Shown here: positions 45,591-58,390 of the stretch, in pieces
Layout of the letters: each line of letters starts with the position of its first letter
Position numbering within the stretch: position 1 is the stretch's first letter
DNA from: Mesorhabditis belari
Taxonomy: Eukaryota > Nematoda > Chromadorea > Rhabditida > Rhabditidae
DNA length: 64,000 nucleotides
Assembly (NCBI GenBank): GCA_958450365.1
Contig: CAUEEP010000061.1
Coordinates: 1 to 64,000 of the forward strand
Reading direction: 5' to 3'
Notes under the pieces: model-generated
What the model saw: the letters and a program-made list of their open reading frames with translations, nothing else
Database searches by the model: none
What the model was told of the DNA's origin: nothing
Translations under genes and position numbers: made by a program

Positions 45591-46300
45591 AAGACTGAAA
45601 CTCACAGGACTGCAAAGAACATAGAAACATGATAAATAGAGCACTGATTAAATAAACATATCCGACAAATCAGTCTAAGGCAACCTCAAAATTCGCACAT
45701 GATAAGCATAAATTGATTCGGTGGAGAATTCCAAGGTTGGATCCAGGCCCTATTTTCCACTTAAAAGGAGAATTACGTAACAGAGATGTCTCTAAGTGAT
45801 TGCATTTTAAAGCATTCTATCAATGACCAAGCGGCCGTAATGAAAAGATTTTGAGCCAAAAAGCCTTAACCTTTAGGGTAGGTTCTTTTGAGTATAGTGA
45901 ATAATTGATTTTGAATAAGGCCAACTTAGTATATCTCCTTTGGACACTTTCAAATTTGTTTTCTTTTTTAGAGAGTGAGCAAATCACTGAGGCCTATCCT
46001 AGAATAGGTCTTTTCGTAAAACATTTGCGGTAGACTTGAAGGTTGGAGACGCCTATAGTTTTAAGAGTTCGATTCGCACAGAACGAAGCTTAACGATAAA
46101 TGATCTGAAGGTGGTTCTTGAAACATAGAGTTGAGACTATAATAGCGAATTGAATTACCCGCATCAAGCTTGGGCATAGAGGTATGGTTAATTTTACTGG
46201 AACAGGATTTTCTACCACAGGAGTGGTAGGATTTAGACTCGGTTAGCTTAAGCTTCCAATCCTCGGACCATTATGCAAATTTGGAGGGATTTTTTCTTCG
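45590..46300 (-). mobile_element. 3' part of a non-LTR retrotransposon
   Basis: Minus-strand RT C-terminal motifs in order: WSEDWKLKLTESKSYH, YRKCFTKRPILG followed by a stop, ESVQRRYTKLALFKINYSLY, and a decayed tail toward 45600. Several stops and shifts. Truncated at its 5' end, as expected for LINE insertions. Confidence 0.75.
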
Positions 46301-46599
46301 GCTGTTTAGGGATGGGTGGGGCGAGAAATAGGAATGATAGGATACAACTTCTTTTGAGGATGCAATCTAGCAAAACACACTTTTTTGAATTGATACAATA
46401 ACTTTTGGTGCTATTCATTTACTATTTAAGAGGTAATATGCTCTCTGTCATTCAGCATTCAGCAAAGTTCAATTCATACTTGAAAAAAACAGTGCAAAAC
46501 CCGGAAGACCAAAGATAAGCGCTTCTGGGTGGGCTGTTCCAAGGTGAGACTATGCAAAGGGTCACCGAAGACATTGTAGTTTCTAGTTTAGTGACTTCT

Positions 46600-46929
46600 A
46601 CTTAAATGGTGCATTTCACATGACATCGGGAGCTTGTATGTACTTGGTGCATCCTCCGGGCAGAAAAAATTTCAAAGTTTTTCCGTTTTTTCGCTTTTAT
46701 GGAAAAAGTTGTTCCAGACGGAAAAGTGGTCCCAAACGATTAATCGTTTTCGGCATAATGGAGCCCAAGAACCCTTCGAAGTCAGGACTCAATTGAAGTA
46801 TCTTTTCTCCCTGTAGATCCAATTCAGTGTATCTTTAGCTCGTTGCAAAATTTTTGAGGCCCTGAATTTCCCAGAAGTTTTTGAAGTTAACAAGGAAAAT
46901 CGATCGGTTGTAACAAAAAGAGGGCCATG
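46600..46929. other. no recognisable gene
   Basis: A 60-codon plus frame at 46634-46816 (SGQKKFQSFSVFSLLWKKLF) has no supporting context. Confidence 0.3.
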
Positions 46930-47416
46930 TATCTAAGAGGGCCAACTTCTTATAGAATGCAACAAATTGCGCCACTAAGATGTGTTGCTAATAAGCAGGA
47001 CGCTTTTTAGCTTCATAGAAGCAATTTCTTCCTAGAATAACTACAAACTGTCTTTTTTTACTTTATCACGTGTGCCCATTTCTTTCGAGGAAACAATATT
47101 TACAAGCAAAACACATTTTTTGATGAATACAATAACATTTGGTGTTAAGCGGTAACATTTGATGGATTTGGTTTTGACTTCCAAACTTCTTCCAGGCGAG
47201 AGCGTAATCTGTAGATGTTCTAAAGCCGGTTACCGTTACTAGTTCATGCTGCAGTAAACTTAAAGAATAACTGAGGGCAAAAGATGTATCAAGATCAGCT
47301 TTAAGAGAGATCTAAGGTGACGATAGAGCACTAGCTCTCGTCTGGAAGAAGTTTAGAAGCCAAAAATGCAAAGAAAACGTTGATAGAAACATAGATGTCA
47401 GCACCGAAACACAAAC

Positions 47417-48805
47417 CTTTCCAAATCTTTCACAAAGAGGCAATTCGCGAGTTTACTATTTGCATAGGCAATCGCCGGCTTGTAATCCCATCAACTCTTT
47501 CCGGGTACGCATCTCGGTGACCTAAAAGGATTGTTGAGTTAAAATTTTGATCCAAAGATGATACTCAAGTTCAATACCTGTTTATAATATCCACTCGACA
47601 CAACGATGATCCTTCCATTCTCCGCTTTTTCTATCAATTCGATCAATTGTCTCACCAAGATGAAATGCCCGAGTTGATTGGCGGCAAAATGAGACTCGAC
47701 TCCGTTCGTGGTTAGCTAAAGATGTTCAACTGAATTATCTTTAAATTCTTTAAATCTTTTACCTCAAACGGTCTTCCCATCACACCAGCATTGCAAACCA
47801 GAACATCAAGCGATTTCAACGCATTTTTCACTTCCGTACAGAAATTGCCTACGGAAATGAGTGAGCAAAGGTCTAACTGCAAAATGATCACATTGAACAG
47901 TTGGATTTACTTTGTTAGGTTGTCTATTAGGATGTCCCATGTCTATTAGGTTTTAGCTATTAGGTTGTCCCATAAAAATCCAGAGATTTTTGTTTTGATC
48001 AGTACACACTCACACACCGTTATCACACTATAAAAGCGCGCACTTTGAAGCCCCGAAACTCGGCTTAAAACGCTTTTTCCCAAGCTCTCGTTGTGTTTTT
48101 CGGAATCTACGCATAAAACTACGCCAGAAAGTGATTTTGGAGACAAAAATTAACCACGTTAAATCAATCATTAGATCATTAGATCACAGCTAAGTTAGAT
48201 CAATTTCTATAGCGACAAAAAGTTATATCAATTTCTATCCTCACCTCCAACATCATAACACTTTGCCCTTCCATCGCCACCGCACTCTCTACCACCGTTT
48301 CCACCGCTTTTTTGCCCCTTTCCGCTTCTCGATACGTGATAATCACTGAGGCGCCAAGGGAATAGAAATGTTTTGCCGCGTGTAGCCCTGAAAAGTTGAA
48401 GAATTTCACTCTATCATCATGGAAAATCTTAAACCCATCAACCATCAACCCACTAAACATCAACCCAATAAACCCATCAACTACCGTATTCTGAAAGTCA
48501 AAAAGGAAATAGATTACAATAGAGAAATCATCAATCTTTAGCATCTACGGTTTCTTTAGAGTCATTCCTATGCCAAGGATTGTGCATACTTTGCTCCCCC
48601 GTTATGCTTTCTGGGGCAATTTCACACGTTAAACTAGAGCGTTTAATGCAGCAAATCTTAGAATATTCAGTTATCAATTTAACCCGATAAGCAAGTCTAT
48701 TTCTGATTGTACAGAGAAACTATTTTCAAACTCACCGATGCCCGATGTGGACCCAGTGATGAGCACATTCAATGATGAGCACATCAAACGATTCTCGGGC
48801 TCCAT
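47417..48805 (-). pseudogene. short-chain dehydrogenase/reductase, broken (copy 2)
   Basis: Exons 48736-48805, 48245-48387, 47763-47876, 47578-47715 and 47417-47521, with the same frame loss before YANSK as copy 1. A 6-bp deletion just inside intron 4 changes the donor context to GTATTG, and a 19-bp extra segment precedes the mariner end in intron 2. Confidence 0.85.
47960..48149 (+). mobile_element. solo mariner-type end (copy 2)
   Basis: Same insertion as 1801-1990. A 19-bp ATGTCCCATGTCTATTAG-type duplication precedes it. Confidence 0.6.
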
Positions 48806-49286
48806 TTTTGGTGATCTAAATTGAAAAAGGCTTAGAAATCTTGTAAGTAGCTTTAGATTAGCTTAAACTTTCAAGAATTTTCAAAAACAAACCCTGTAAA
48901 AGTGCTAGATCCAGCGACGAACATTCCCCATTATCTCGATAACAAAGTGGTCCTAAAAAAACGTGAAATGACAGAATTTCGATTAATTTCTGAATAAAAT
49001 TGAAAAGAAAAGGGTGCTCAAACAATTTCTGGACGTTATCCAATAAAATTTCATTGTTTTACTTTCAAAAATTTATAAGAATAGTAAGTAAACGATTAAA
49101 ATAAAGAAGAAATGACTAAAAATAACCCGTAAAGCTAAAAAACCAATATTCTAAATCAAAATATGACATAAATCTTAGCAATAAACTTGAAAAATACAAG
49201 ATCTATACAATTTTACACAAAAATCACAAATTTCTATTAATTTCCTGGCTCTTGATCTCTTTGAGCGGCGGCACGACGAGCCTTAA

Positions 49287-50790
49287 AAAGTTTTAATTTT
49301 AATTTTAATTAGATACATTTTGATTAGATAGATTTTAAATAGATAGATTATTTTATAAATGAAATACTTTAAGCTAGATACTCTAGAGGTTCTAAATGCA
49401 ATTTTCAGTTTTTGATTTGAAAAATGCCAGCATTTTACTTAACAAAGCTCACCCTCACTCTCCGATTGTGATCCACGTCTTGCACGGCTCTCAACCAACT
49501 GAAAATTTCCAACTAATTGCTGACTTTTAAGAATTTTTGATGAAAAAAACTGTTTTATTTTCAAAAATCCCTTTCTACCATTTACCCAATAGCCAAATTC
49601 CGTGGAATGTGCATGGCTTTCTAGCTACGTTATTTTGTGTGGATCTCTGTGTACTTTCTTTATTTATTTGACTCAATTTTGCTATGACAGACTGTGAAAT
49701 AAAAGCCAAATTCCGTGGAATGTGCATTGCTTTCTAGCTGACAATCTACCCAATCACAGTCGCTTTCACTGGACATTTCGCGAAGAATCACAATCTTATT
49801 CACAATCATCTGCATTGCATGCACGATTGGAGAGATTGCATGTGAGGAAAATGAACTGAAAAGCTGAAAGCTTAGGCTTCTTCATATCCCATTTCTCGAA
49901 ACGAGTGAAAGATTTTGGTTTTGTGACCTGTGTTTTCGATGGTGATTGCCTCGTTCTCCTTGGGTGTTCTTGTTTTGCTGCTCTTCACACCAAAGCTCTC
50001 CCTCTGTACAACCGATGAATGATCCAGCGATCTTTGAGAATTTGTGGGTTGACTAGGAAAGCCAATCGGGCGTATATTCGGTTGGTGAATTGAAAACTGC
50101 GGGACTTTGAACTAAAATTTATTCAACATAAAACCATCAATTCATTTGAAATAATTTCCATTATTATTGACGACTTCTGTTCATTTTACAGGCAATTTGC
50201 GGTTTCCTCTTTCCCAGTAGAATTCGAGTTTCTGTGTGAAACAAGTGTGAGACTCAAAAATGAAGGACTTGTTGTCCCAGTTTGAGCACTTTCTTCAAAA
50301 GAAACCCATTTTGATGCCAATAGAAGAGTTGTAAAGAATCGAAAATTAGGCTTATAGCCAAATTTCCAAAAAGATACACTTAGTAGTTTGCTTAAAATGC
50401 AAGTTTTGTGAAAATTCGTAAAATTGGCATATCTTGAAAACCAGTTTTTGAATCGTTGTGAAAATTTGGATATAAAAGTTTTAATTTTAATTTTAATTAG
50501 ATAGATTTTAATTAGATACATTTTGATTAGATAGATTTTAAATAGATAGATTATTTTATAAATGAAATACTTTAAGCTAGATACTCTAGAGGTTCTAAAT
50601 GCAATTTTCAGTTTTTGATTTGAAAAATGCCAGCATTTTACTTAACAAAGCTCACCCTCACTCTCCGATTGTTATCCACGTCTTGCACGGCTCTCAACCA
50701 ACTGAAAATTTCCAACTAATTGCTGACTTTTAAGAATTTTTGATGAAAAAAACTGTTTTATTTTCAAAAATCCCTTTCTACCATTTACCC
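49287..50790 (+). repeat. copy-2-specific insertion between 300-bp direct repeats
   Basis: The block matching 3128-3440 occurs twice (49287-49590 and 50474-50790) around about 885 bp that copy 1 lacks. The novel part starts with a 43-bp sequence present twice (GCCAAATTCCGTGGAATGTG at 49592 and 49704). On the minus strand it contains a coding-like stretch (NRIYARLAFLVNPQILKDRW near 50045-50090) of unknown family. Copy 1 may be the product of recombination between the 300-bp repeats, or copy 2 an expansion. Confidence 0.85.
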
Positions 50791-51485
50791 AATCGCTCAC
50801 CGATATTCCTCTCGAATCTCGTCTTTTTTGTATTTTATTTTTGTCCCGTATTTTTGTCCTTGAGCTCTTCACATCGTCTCCTCCATGCCTCGTCGACGTC
50901 ATCTTTCAGAATTTGTGCCAAGTTCATGATCTAAAACGAGCTGACTTCAAGGTTTTGTCTTTACTTACTAGCCAACAAAATGTTTCTTGTTCTTTCAGGA
51001 GCTGGAACTAAGTCGAACCAGTTCAGAAGCTCAAGTCCAGGGTTGTTTTAAAAGAAATTTCTTATCGTAATGTTATCCAAGTAGATTTTTATATCCTGTG
51101 AGATCCAGGATAAATTTTGGTAAGCGCAAAATTTTGCCAGTACTACGTTTATCCAGAAAATTTATGTAGTGTGCGTTCCATAGTAGCACTGTAGCCTATG
51201 TTATTTTCTTAGCATCTCAGATTTCCAGTCATGTAGGGCAGGCTTCTAATTCTGTCGTACTGCAGGCCCAGCCCCGAAAAGTGCCTGAGCCGCTAAGAGC
51301 CGGAACTCGATCTGAACCTAGCTTTGCTTACTGCCTAGATTCTGGGCTGCCTGGTGACTTTTTTTTTACTGCAAACCCAGCTCAAAGTCCACTTCGTTCG
51401 CTAGAAGCCAAACGTGGACCTAGCTACGATTTAGCCTGACTTACAAGTCCAAGGAGCCGGTTCAAATTGTGGTTCAGAATTCTTC

Positions 51486-52783
51486 TCAAATCTCTCCCAC
51501 CTTTCCATGGTCCTCTCTGATCTCTACAAATCCATTTTGCCTCAGAAAACTCCTCGCAATCTCATCCTTGTTCACCAGTTTCGCCAGCTCTCTTTCACGA
51601 GCATAGAGGTGATATCTGAAATGGACTTGGATTCGGATCGATTCCACAACTTACACATATCCCAGATTGTACAAAATAGCAAAGCCAAAGCCGATCATCG
51701 AAACCTGAAGGATCCATTTCCATTGATCATTCGAAGCGGATCTGAATAAAAGCTTTCAATTCAAAAAATGAGTTTCATTTCACCGGAAATCCTCTTCATT
51801 CATTCGAGATGAGCCGAAATTCCCGAAACCACTAGATCTTCTGAAAAAGTGTTGAAAAAGCCTCAAAAAATGAAAAGAAACCCCTCAAATTCTTCGTAAT
51901 ACGATGAGCCATAGAAATTTCCCGTACTTGGCCCCTGTCGTCGGCGCTCCCGGATTCTAAAGTTGAACTTAATACTGTGAAAAGTTTTAACTGATCTTAA
52001 TGCTAGCCAAAACTGATACTTTACCAGTTTTAGCTTACGATAGCGGTTTTTTCGGCTCAATTACCTAACTACTCTTCTCACCTTTCTCCAAAATCGTATG
52101 CTCGTCGATCGGCCGGTCTTCTCAATGTATCGTAGGCGTGTTTCAGCTCGACGAAAGCTTTCGTCGCTGTGAGTCGCTCGTTTTCACTAGAGTGGCTCCC
52201 ATCTGGATGTAACTGGAAAATGAATTGATCTTAAATATACTTGAGTCAATTTAAATTCACGCCACGTTTTCCCGGAGTTTCCCAGGGTCAATAGGATAGA
52301 TCCAGGTCAGGCTAGTGAGTCTATAGCATAGCCCGAGAATAGGGCAACACAGAGAAGAGCTAGGATTAGGCAAACAAAGCCAGGATAAGATATAAAGTAG
52401 GCAGGATAGTCAGGGCCAGCCCAGGGAGGGTTGAATTGATGAATTTGCTTTCGAAATCATTCAAAATGTTTTGAATATCAATTTCATAAACTTTTCCTCA
52501 CTTTTTTTGACTTATCATAGAAAGCGTGTTTGATTTGTTGTTGCGTGGCACTTTTCGAAACTCCTAGCACATCGTAGAGGGATTGAGAGCTGAAAATCGA
52601 AAGAAATAATGGGATTTAAATAAAAATAGAAAGGAATCGATGGTTTTTGGTTTAAATCATAGCAAACTTATTTAAACTTATCAAATTTAAATAAAAGCCG
52701 ACAACAAACCGTATACAAATGCAAATGATTGATAGATTGCAGGCAGGTTTCAGGTTGATCATCACATTTGAGAGGTCTGGCAT
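51486..52783 (-). CDS. DNAJC4-like J-domain membrane protein (copy 2)
   Basis: Exons 52710-52783, 52502-52589, 52082-52212, 51903-51956, 51784-51840, 51655-51741 and 51486-51615, all in phase. Compared with copy 1 there are four amino-acid changes (Thr to Ser near the J-domain start, Arg to Gly in exon 4, Glu to Val and Glu to Lys in the tail), but no break. HPD and the membrane helix are unchanged. Confidence 0.85.
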
Positions 52784-52832
52784 GAAATTTTGAATCAAAA
52801 TAAATAAAAAGTTTACAAGTGGTTTATTTCAG

Positions 52833-53245
52833 CTGTTGTTGAAGATTTGCCTATGTTTTTTAGACTTCAAACTACAGGATTACGGTAGAAAGGGCATAAA
52901 AGATGAGCAAAGTGGAGATCTCAAAAATGTGGATCTTAATCTGAAGCAAAAAATCGAAAAAACGAAAATTCTGATGATCGTCGAAAAGGTATTGTTTAGG
53001 AAATTAAGGCGCTCAAAAAGACGACAATAAGTTCGTAAAGCAATAAAGATCTCTTTTCGTTCAGCTACAAGGCAAGGGGGAGTGTGGACGAGACTTTCGA
53101 GAGAATTCGAACGGTCCCTCACAAGTATTCCTTGAAATCGCTGCTTCACCTTTGCCAGCTGGATTCACAGAATTCTTTGCATTCTTTGGCACCAAATTCC
53201 AAATCATAAAAACTTTAATTATAGATATGTATGCTTTATTCAAAT
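52833..53245 (+). CDS. 3' end of unrecognised gene (copy 2, altered frame)
   Basis: First exon 52833-52988 is intact. The second starts at 53065, but an extra G at about 53080 shifts it into another open frame that runs much further. It may be a base-call difference in a G-run. Confidence 0.3.
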
Positions 53246-53439
53246 GGCGAATAAAAGCGAGTCAGATAATCATAGACACACATAGCATATTGCCATAATA
53301 GAAAACGTAGTTTCAAAGTCTGAAAGTCAAAAAGTCTGAAAAATTACCAGCGTAAAAGTACAGAGATACAGATTCAAAAAGGTTTAAAAATAGGGCAGAT
53401 TTGACATAGCTACAAGATCTAATTCGTCTACAGATTACT

Positions 53440-54135
53440 TCATTAAACCGGCATGCAGAAGGCCAAAAATTTAAGAAAAAAGGACTCCGTGTAAACCAAG
53501 TAGATGCAACTCGTCTTTGGGCCATTTCGGCGGCGGGAGCACGAACATTTTCATCGAGCGTTGAACGTCGAATGTAATAAAAGACATTCTCGTTGTGTCC
53601 TCGGAGAAGCCCGTTTGGATCCAAAAAGAAGTTTGGATCCAAATTCCTCCAAGCGAGCCGAATAGCGACTTGAAGTTCAGCAGTAGATGATAGCTGGTCT
53701 CGGTTTCTGTAAACTTCCCCAGCCACGATGCCAGAGGTTCTCAATGGGGTTGAGATCAGGCGATCGACTTGGCCAATTCATCGAAGCTACTCCATTAGCC
53801 GTCATTCATTGCTTTGTATGATTGGCTTTGTGAATGCTTTTCCTGCTGGAATTCCTAATTTACTTAGGGATTCTGGGCCAAAAATAGGAGCAGGCCGGTG
53901 GCCAAAACATCCATGTAATCCCGAGTAGTTATTCGATTAGAAACGAACTGCAGATCGACTTGTCCTTCGGTACAAAACGCAGCCCAGCACATCACACTAC
54001 CTCCTCTAAAGTTCCTTGGCCCAAAATAGATCGAAAGCTTTCTAGTTCTCTCCAGTAGTGATCCATCGAGATCATCAAGGTTCCATTTATTCTCGTCGCT
54101 GAAGATCGCTCTCGTCTAACCCTTGGTCATTTTTG
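53440..54135 (-). mobile_element. dead Tc1-like remnant (copy 2)
   Basis: Same element as 6095-6790, including PDLNPIENLW. One extra A makes a longer 143-codon frame that joins unrelated flank. Not functional. Confidence 0.8.
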
Positions 54136-54537
54136 TTTGAGCAAAAATAACTCAAAAAGCTATTTAGTTAGAAATTCAGTTCAATTTCATAATTAAATTT
54201 TTCCAAAACTGTCCATTTGGTAAAAACTTAGGCAGAATAGTGATTTTAGTTAAATAGCCTCAAATTTTCAGCGATTTCAACGGACAGCTAGATAAAGTTT
54301 AGGCCTTTTGAAAAATAAAATAAACCTTGCTAAAAGTTTTGAAACTTTTTCAGAAAGTATCTACATTATTCTAGTTTTAAATGTAGTAAAACATTTTAAG
54401 TTTAAAAGACTTACTTCACAATCTAATACTTTGTGTCAGCGATAGCTAAGCTTTTTTTTTTCTGAGAGCTCCAGTACGCCAGTAGCTGTCAGCAATTTCC
54501 GAAATGTATTCGAAAAATGACTCTTTTCCTCACTCAC

Positions 54538-55724
54538 CTTCACAAGTTGCTCCTTTTTGATGTTCGGCGTCCAAAACATTCCCACAATCGACAGAGTGGT
54601 CAAAATGAAACACGGAGTGGCAATCACATAAACATAGAAGTTCGGTACTCGTTTAATGTTGAGAAGAAAGGCTACCTGAAAATAGAAGTAGAAATTTCTG
54701 GTTGGTAATAATGAATTGGGACAACTTATTGAAGCCGATTCAATGCAAAACACGAGAGCTTGCCAAACATCTTCAATGTGATCAATCAACAATTGTCCGC
54801 CATTTGGAAATAATCGGAAAGATCAATCGTAATGGACGATGGGTTCCACGTGAATTGAGCACATGAATCTGGGAGCAACGATAAGCCATATCTTGCTTCT
54901 TAAGTCGAAAAGAAGCCATTCTTTTGAGAATATCTTGACGATGGATGAGAAGTGGATTCACTTCGATAACACTTATCGAAAGCGATTGGGCTCAGCTAGG
55001 GTAAAATGCCAATTCCAACTCCAAAGCCGGATTATCATGGGCACAAAGTGATGCTGTCTTGCTGGCGGAATACCAACGGGTTTGTTTATTTCGAATTATT
55101 AGAGCCCGGAAAAACATTTGATTTCAACTCCAAACAAAACAAGGTGTTGTTTTATTCAACAGTTCAAGAAGGTTGACCAAATTTTGCGTCAAAAGGGTTT
55201 CAATCCCTCGACTCTCAATTTGCTCCGACGCAAGCTCGGACAGCGAAAGCCTCTTGTATAGAGTTAGAGGAATTAGGATGGAGGATTTTACCGTATGAGC
55301 CATATAGTCCAGACTTATCACCACTTGATTTGCACCTCTTCAGATCGATGCAACATTACCATGCCAGTTTAAGAATGCGCAAGAGGTTGAGATTGTCACT
55401 ATTTCTTTTCTTCGAACAACTCTAATTGATTCTTTTCATTTCCATCTACAAAATAGTTATCTAGCACAACGTCTACTCACCATTTTCAGTTCAGCATTAG
55501 CACTCAACAATTGACTCTCAGCGTCTTGCGCCAGCAACGATCAAAGTGGACGCTCAGTTTTTTGTGGTCTAAAAGATTGTTTACAAATGGTTTTTTTGAA
55601 AACTCACTTGTTGTTGAATTTTCAGTAGACCTCTTGTTAAACGGATAAAAGTAACGGTTATAATTTCTCGTCGTGAACAACTCGTTGTACAAAGCGTTTG
55701 TTTCTTTTATTCGTTCGGATTCGT
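54538..55724 (-). pseudogene. Cys-loop channel fragment (copy 2)
   Basis: Exons 55608-55724, 55481-55568 and 54538-54675 correspond to copy 1 with the same frameshift and the same mariner fragment (54701-55400) replacing the ligand domain. Confidence 0.8.
54701..55400 (+). mobile_element. internal mariner fragment (copy 2)
   Basis: Counterpart of 7352-8050, with the same catalytic pieces and breaks. Confidence 0.85.
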
Positions 55725-55920
55725 CTGTAATTAGTTGTAATTAGTTGAAAAGAGTGGTTTTTAAGTTTAGCTAATTTACTAGTTAAATAGTAAAAATATT
55801 TTTAGAGTACTTATCGATTCGAGAATAGATTTTGGCTGAAGTTACATTAAAACAAAAGATTTGTCGCTTTAGCTTTCAAGTTTTTTAAACTTTTTAATTG
55901 TTTGTAGTTTGTAGTTAAGT

Positions 55921-57214
55921 CAGGTTGATGCAAAAGAAATTTTGGTTGATATTAAATGTTCTATTTTTTAATTTGAAAAGCCTATCTGATTTTCTTTTTG
56001 TATATTTGTACTCTTGAATCTTTACTTTATTTTTATGCTTTTTCTAAATCAAAGCTTTCACTTTTAATTGAGATTTGCTTTAGATCATGGTCAATCAAAG
56101 GTATGTTGTGCGCGCGTGTCTTCTCTACGATTTCAAGATGGGCAAAAACACATCGTGAAACCCGAATCACATCGTGATCTCTGTTCCGCTCTTGGAGAAC
56201 GAGTTATGACCGAAAGATCCTGCTTTCCCAATTCCGAGAAGGTTTTGAATCTCTTGAAGACGAACCACACGGGCATCACTCGGCAGTAATGAGTTGGTAA
56301 TAATGAATTGGGACAACTTATTGAAGCCGATTGAATGCAAAAACACGAGAGCTTGCCAAACATCTCCAATGTGATCAATCAACAATTGTCCGCCATTTGG
56401 AAATAATCGGAAAGATCAATCGTAATGGACGATGGGTTCCACGTGAATTGAGCACAGGAATCTGGGAGCAACGATAAGCCATATCTTGCTTCTTAAGTCG
56501 AAAAGAAGCCATTCTTTTGAGAATATCTTGACGATGGATGAGACGTGGATTCACTTCGATAACACTTATCGAAAAAGACCCAATGAGCCATTGACCCAAT
56601 GAGCGATTGGGCTCAGCTAGGGTAAAATGCCAATTCCAACTCCAAAGCCGGATTATCATGGGCACAAAGTGATGTTGTCTTGCTGGCGGAATACCAACGG
56701 GTTTGTTTATTTCGAATTATTAGAGCCCGGAAAAACATTTGATTTCAACTCCAAACAAAACAAGGTGTTGTTTTATTCAACAGTTCAAGAAGGTTGACCA
56801 AATTTTGCGTCAAAAGGGTTTCAATCCCTCGACTCTCAATTTGCTCCGACGCAAGCTCGGACAGCGAAAGCCTCTTGTATAGAGTTAGAGGAATTAGGAT
56901 GGAGGATTTTACCGTATGAGCCATATGGTCGAGACTTATCACCACCTGATTTGCACCTCTTCAGATCGATGCAACATTTCCATGCCAGTTTAAGAATGCG
57001 CAAGAGGTTGAGATTTGGATGCCCGACTATTTTCAATCACAGAATCAAAAGTTCTTAAGGGGGTCTGAAGCAACGTTGGAGGAATTTTATAGATAACCCT
57101 TGTGATATCACAGCCTTGCCATGGTGCTTATTATTTGGAATATTACCTAAAGGAATTTTGATTTAATTTAATGTTTGTTTTTTCCAAAACCAAACTGCTT
57201 TTGCATCAACATAG
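55921..57214 (+). mobile_element. full-length dead mariner (copy 2)
   Basis: Counterpart of 8572-9870, with the same 21-bp internal duplication. It differs at a few bases (PYGRDLSPPD where copy 1 has PYGPDLSPPD) and lacks four A bases near the right end. Confidence 0.85.
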
Positions 57215-57826
57215 TAATTATCTATTTCATGATCGTATTTTACTTTTTAATTATTCAACTCATGAAAAACATAGGTAAAATAACAATGACAAGTGCGAAA
57301 CTCACCAAAATCAAATGTACCTATGTATAATTGAGCAACAAGACATTCAGCAAGATAAATCAAAACAAAACAAAAGATATTCATTTCTTTTGAAATAACT
57401 GATGAAAGTGAATGGTTGCTTTTTTGATTCAACTCAACACGAAATTCGAGAATCGCTATTTGAAATTGGAGACCTCTTCAGGCTCTTTTTGATCAACTCC
57501 CACTTGAAATCCCAGTCGAATAATTCAAACAAATAAAGTGATCGTTGAACAGAAAATTGTGGGTTCAAAGTAGAAATGATTATGATTTGGGGCCGCTTTT
57601 TTGATCTTTTCCCTCACTTCATTGATGAACGTTTTGAAGTTTGAAGGACTCTGGTGCAAGCTTTTTTGGATAATTATTACTATTACTTGTTACTGATGTC
57701 TGAAAAGTGAGTGTTTTGGGGTCAAACATCAGAACACATTATATTATTAAAATTAAACAAAAAAGTGCTTTCAGATTGCATCAGATAGCTCTTAAACTCC
57801 TTTGTTTTTTCGAGCTGTTGTTTCTA

Positions 57827-58390
57827 TTAGGTGTGTGAAAAAGTAATCCACGTTTTTAACGCTTAAATATAAAAGACCATAAGTTTCGTTAAAATAATTT
57901 TTATTCAACGAAGTAATCACCATTCGAAAGAACAACCTTTTGCCAACGTTCTACAAGTAAAGACATTCCACGATAATAAAAATCTTAGTCCTTAGAGGCG
58001 AAGAAAAGATTAACCTCGGTTTTGACATCTTATTCGGAATTGAACCGTTTATTGGCCAAAAATTTAGACAGAGACAAAAGTAAATAATAATCAGATGGAG
58101 AAAGGTTTGGACTATAAGGTAGATGTGGTCAAGCCTCCCATCCAACACTCTGGATTTTCTGTAGAGTCTGTAAAGAGACATGTGGTCGCGCGTTATCGTT
58201 CATGCGGTATCCATTTGTCCAACTTTTTGATAAAATTCATGGCATTCTAGCGTTTCCTTACGGTTGACCCATCACAATTTAATGTAAAGCCTATTTCTGA
58301 AGAGGTTGAACGAGGGTTTTCGAGAAGACAGCGTCTTATTTGGTCATCAGATAAAAATAAAAAACGTGGATTACTTTTTCACACACCTAA
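57827..58390 (-). mobile_element. 564-bp internally deleted mariner (copy 2)
   Basis: Same length, termini and TA flanks as 10483-11046, with two or three substitutions. Confidence 0.9.
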
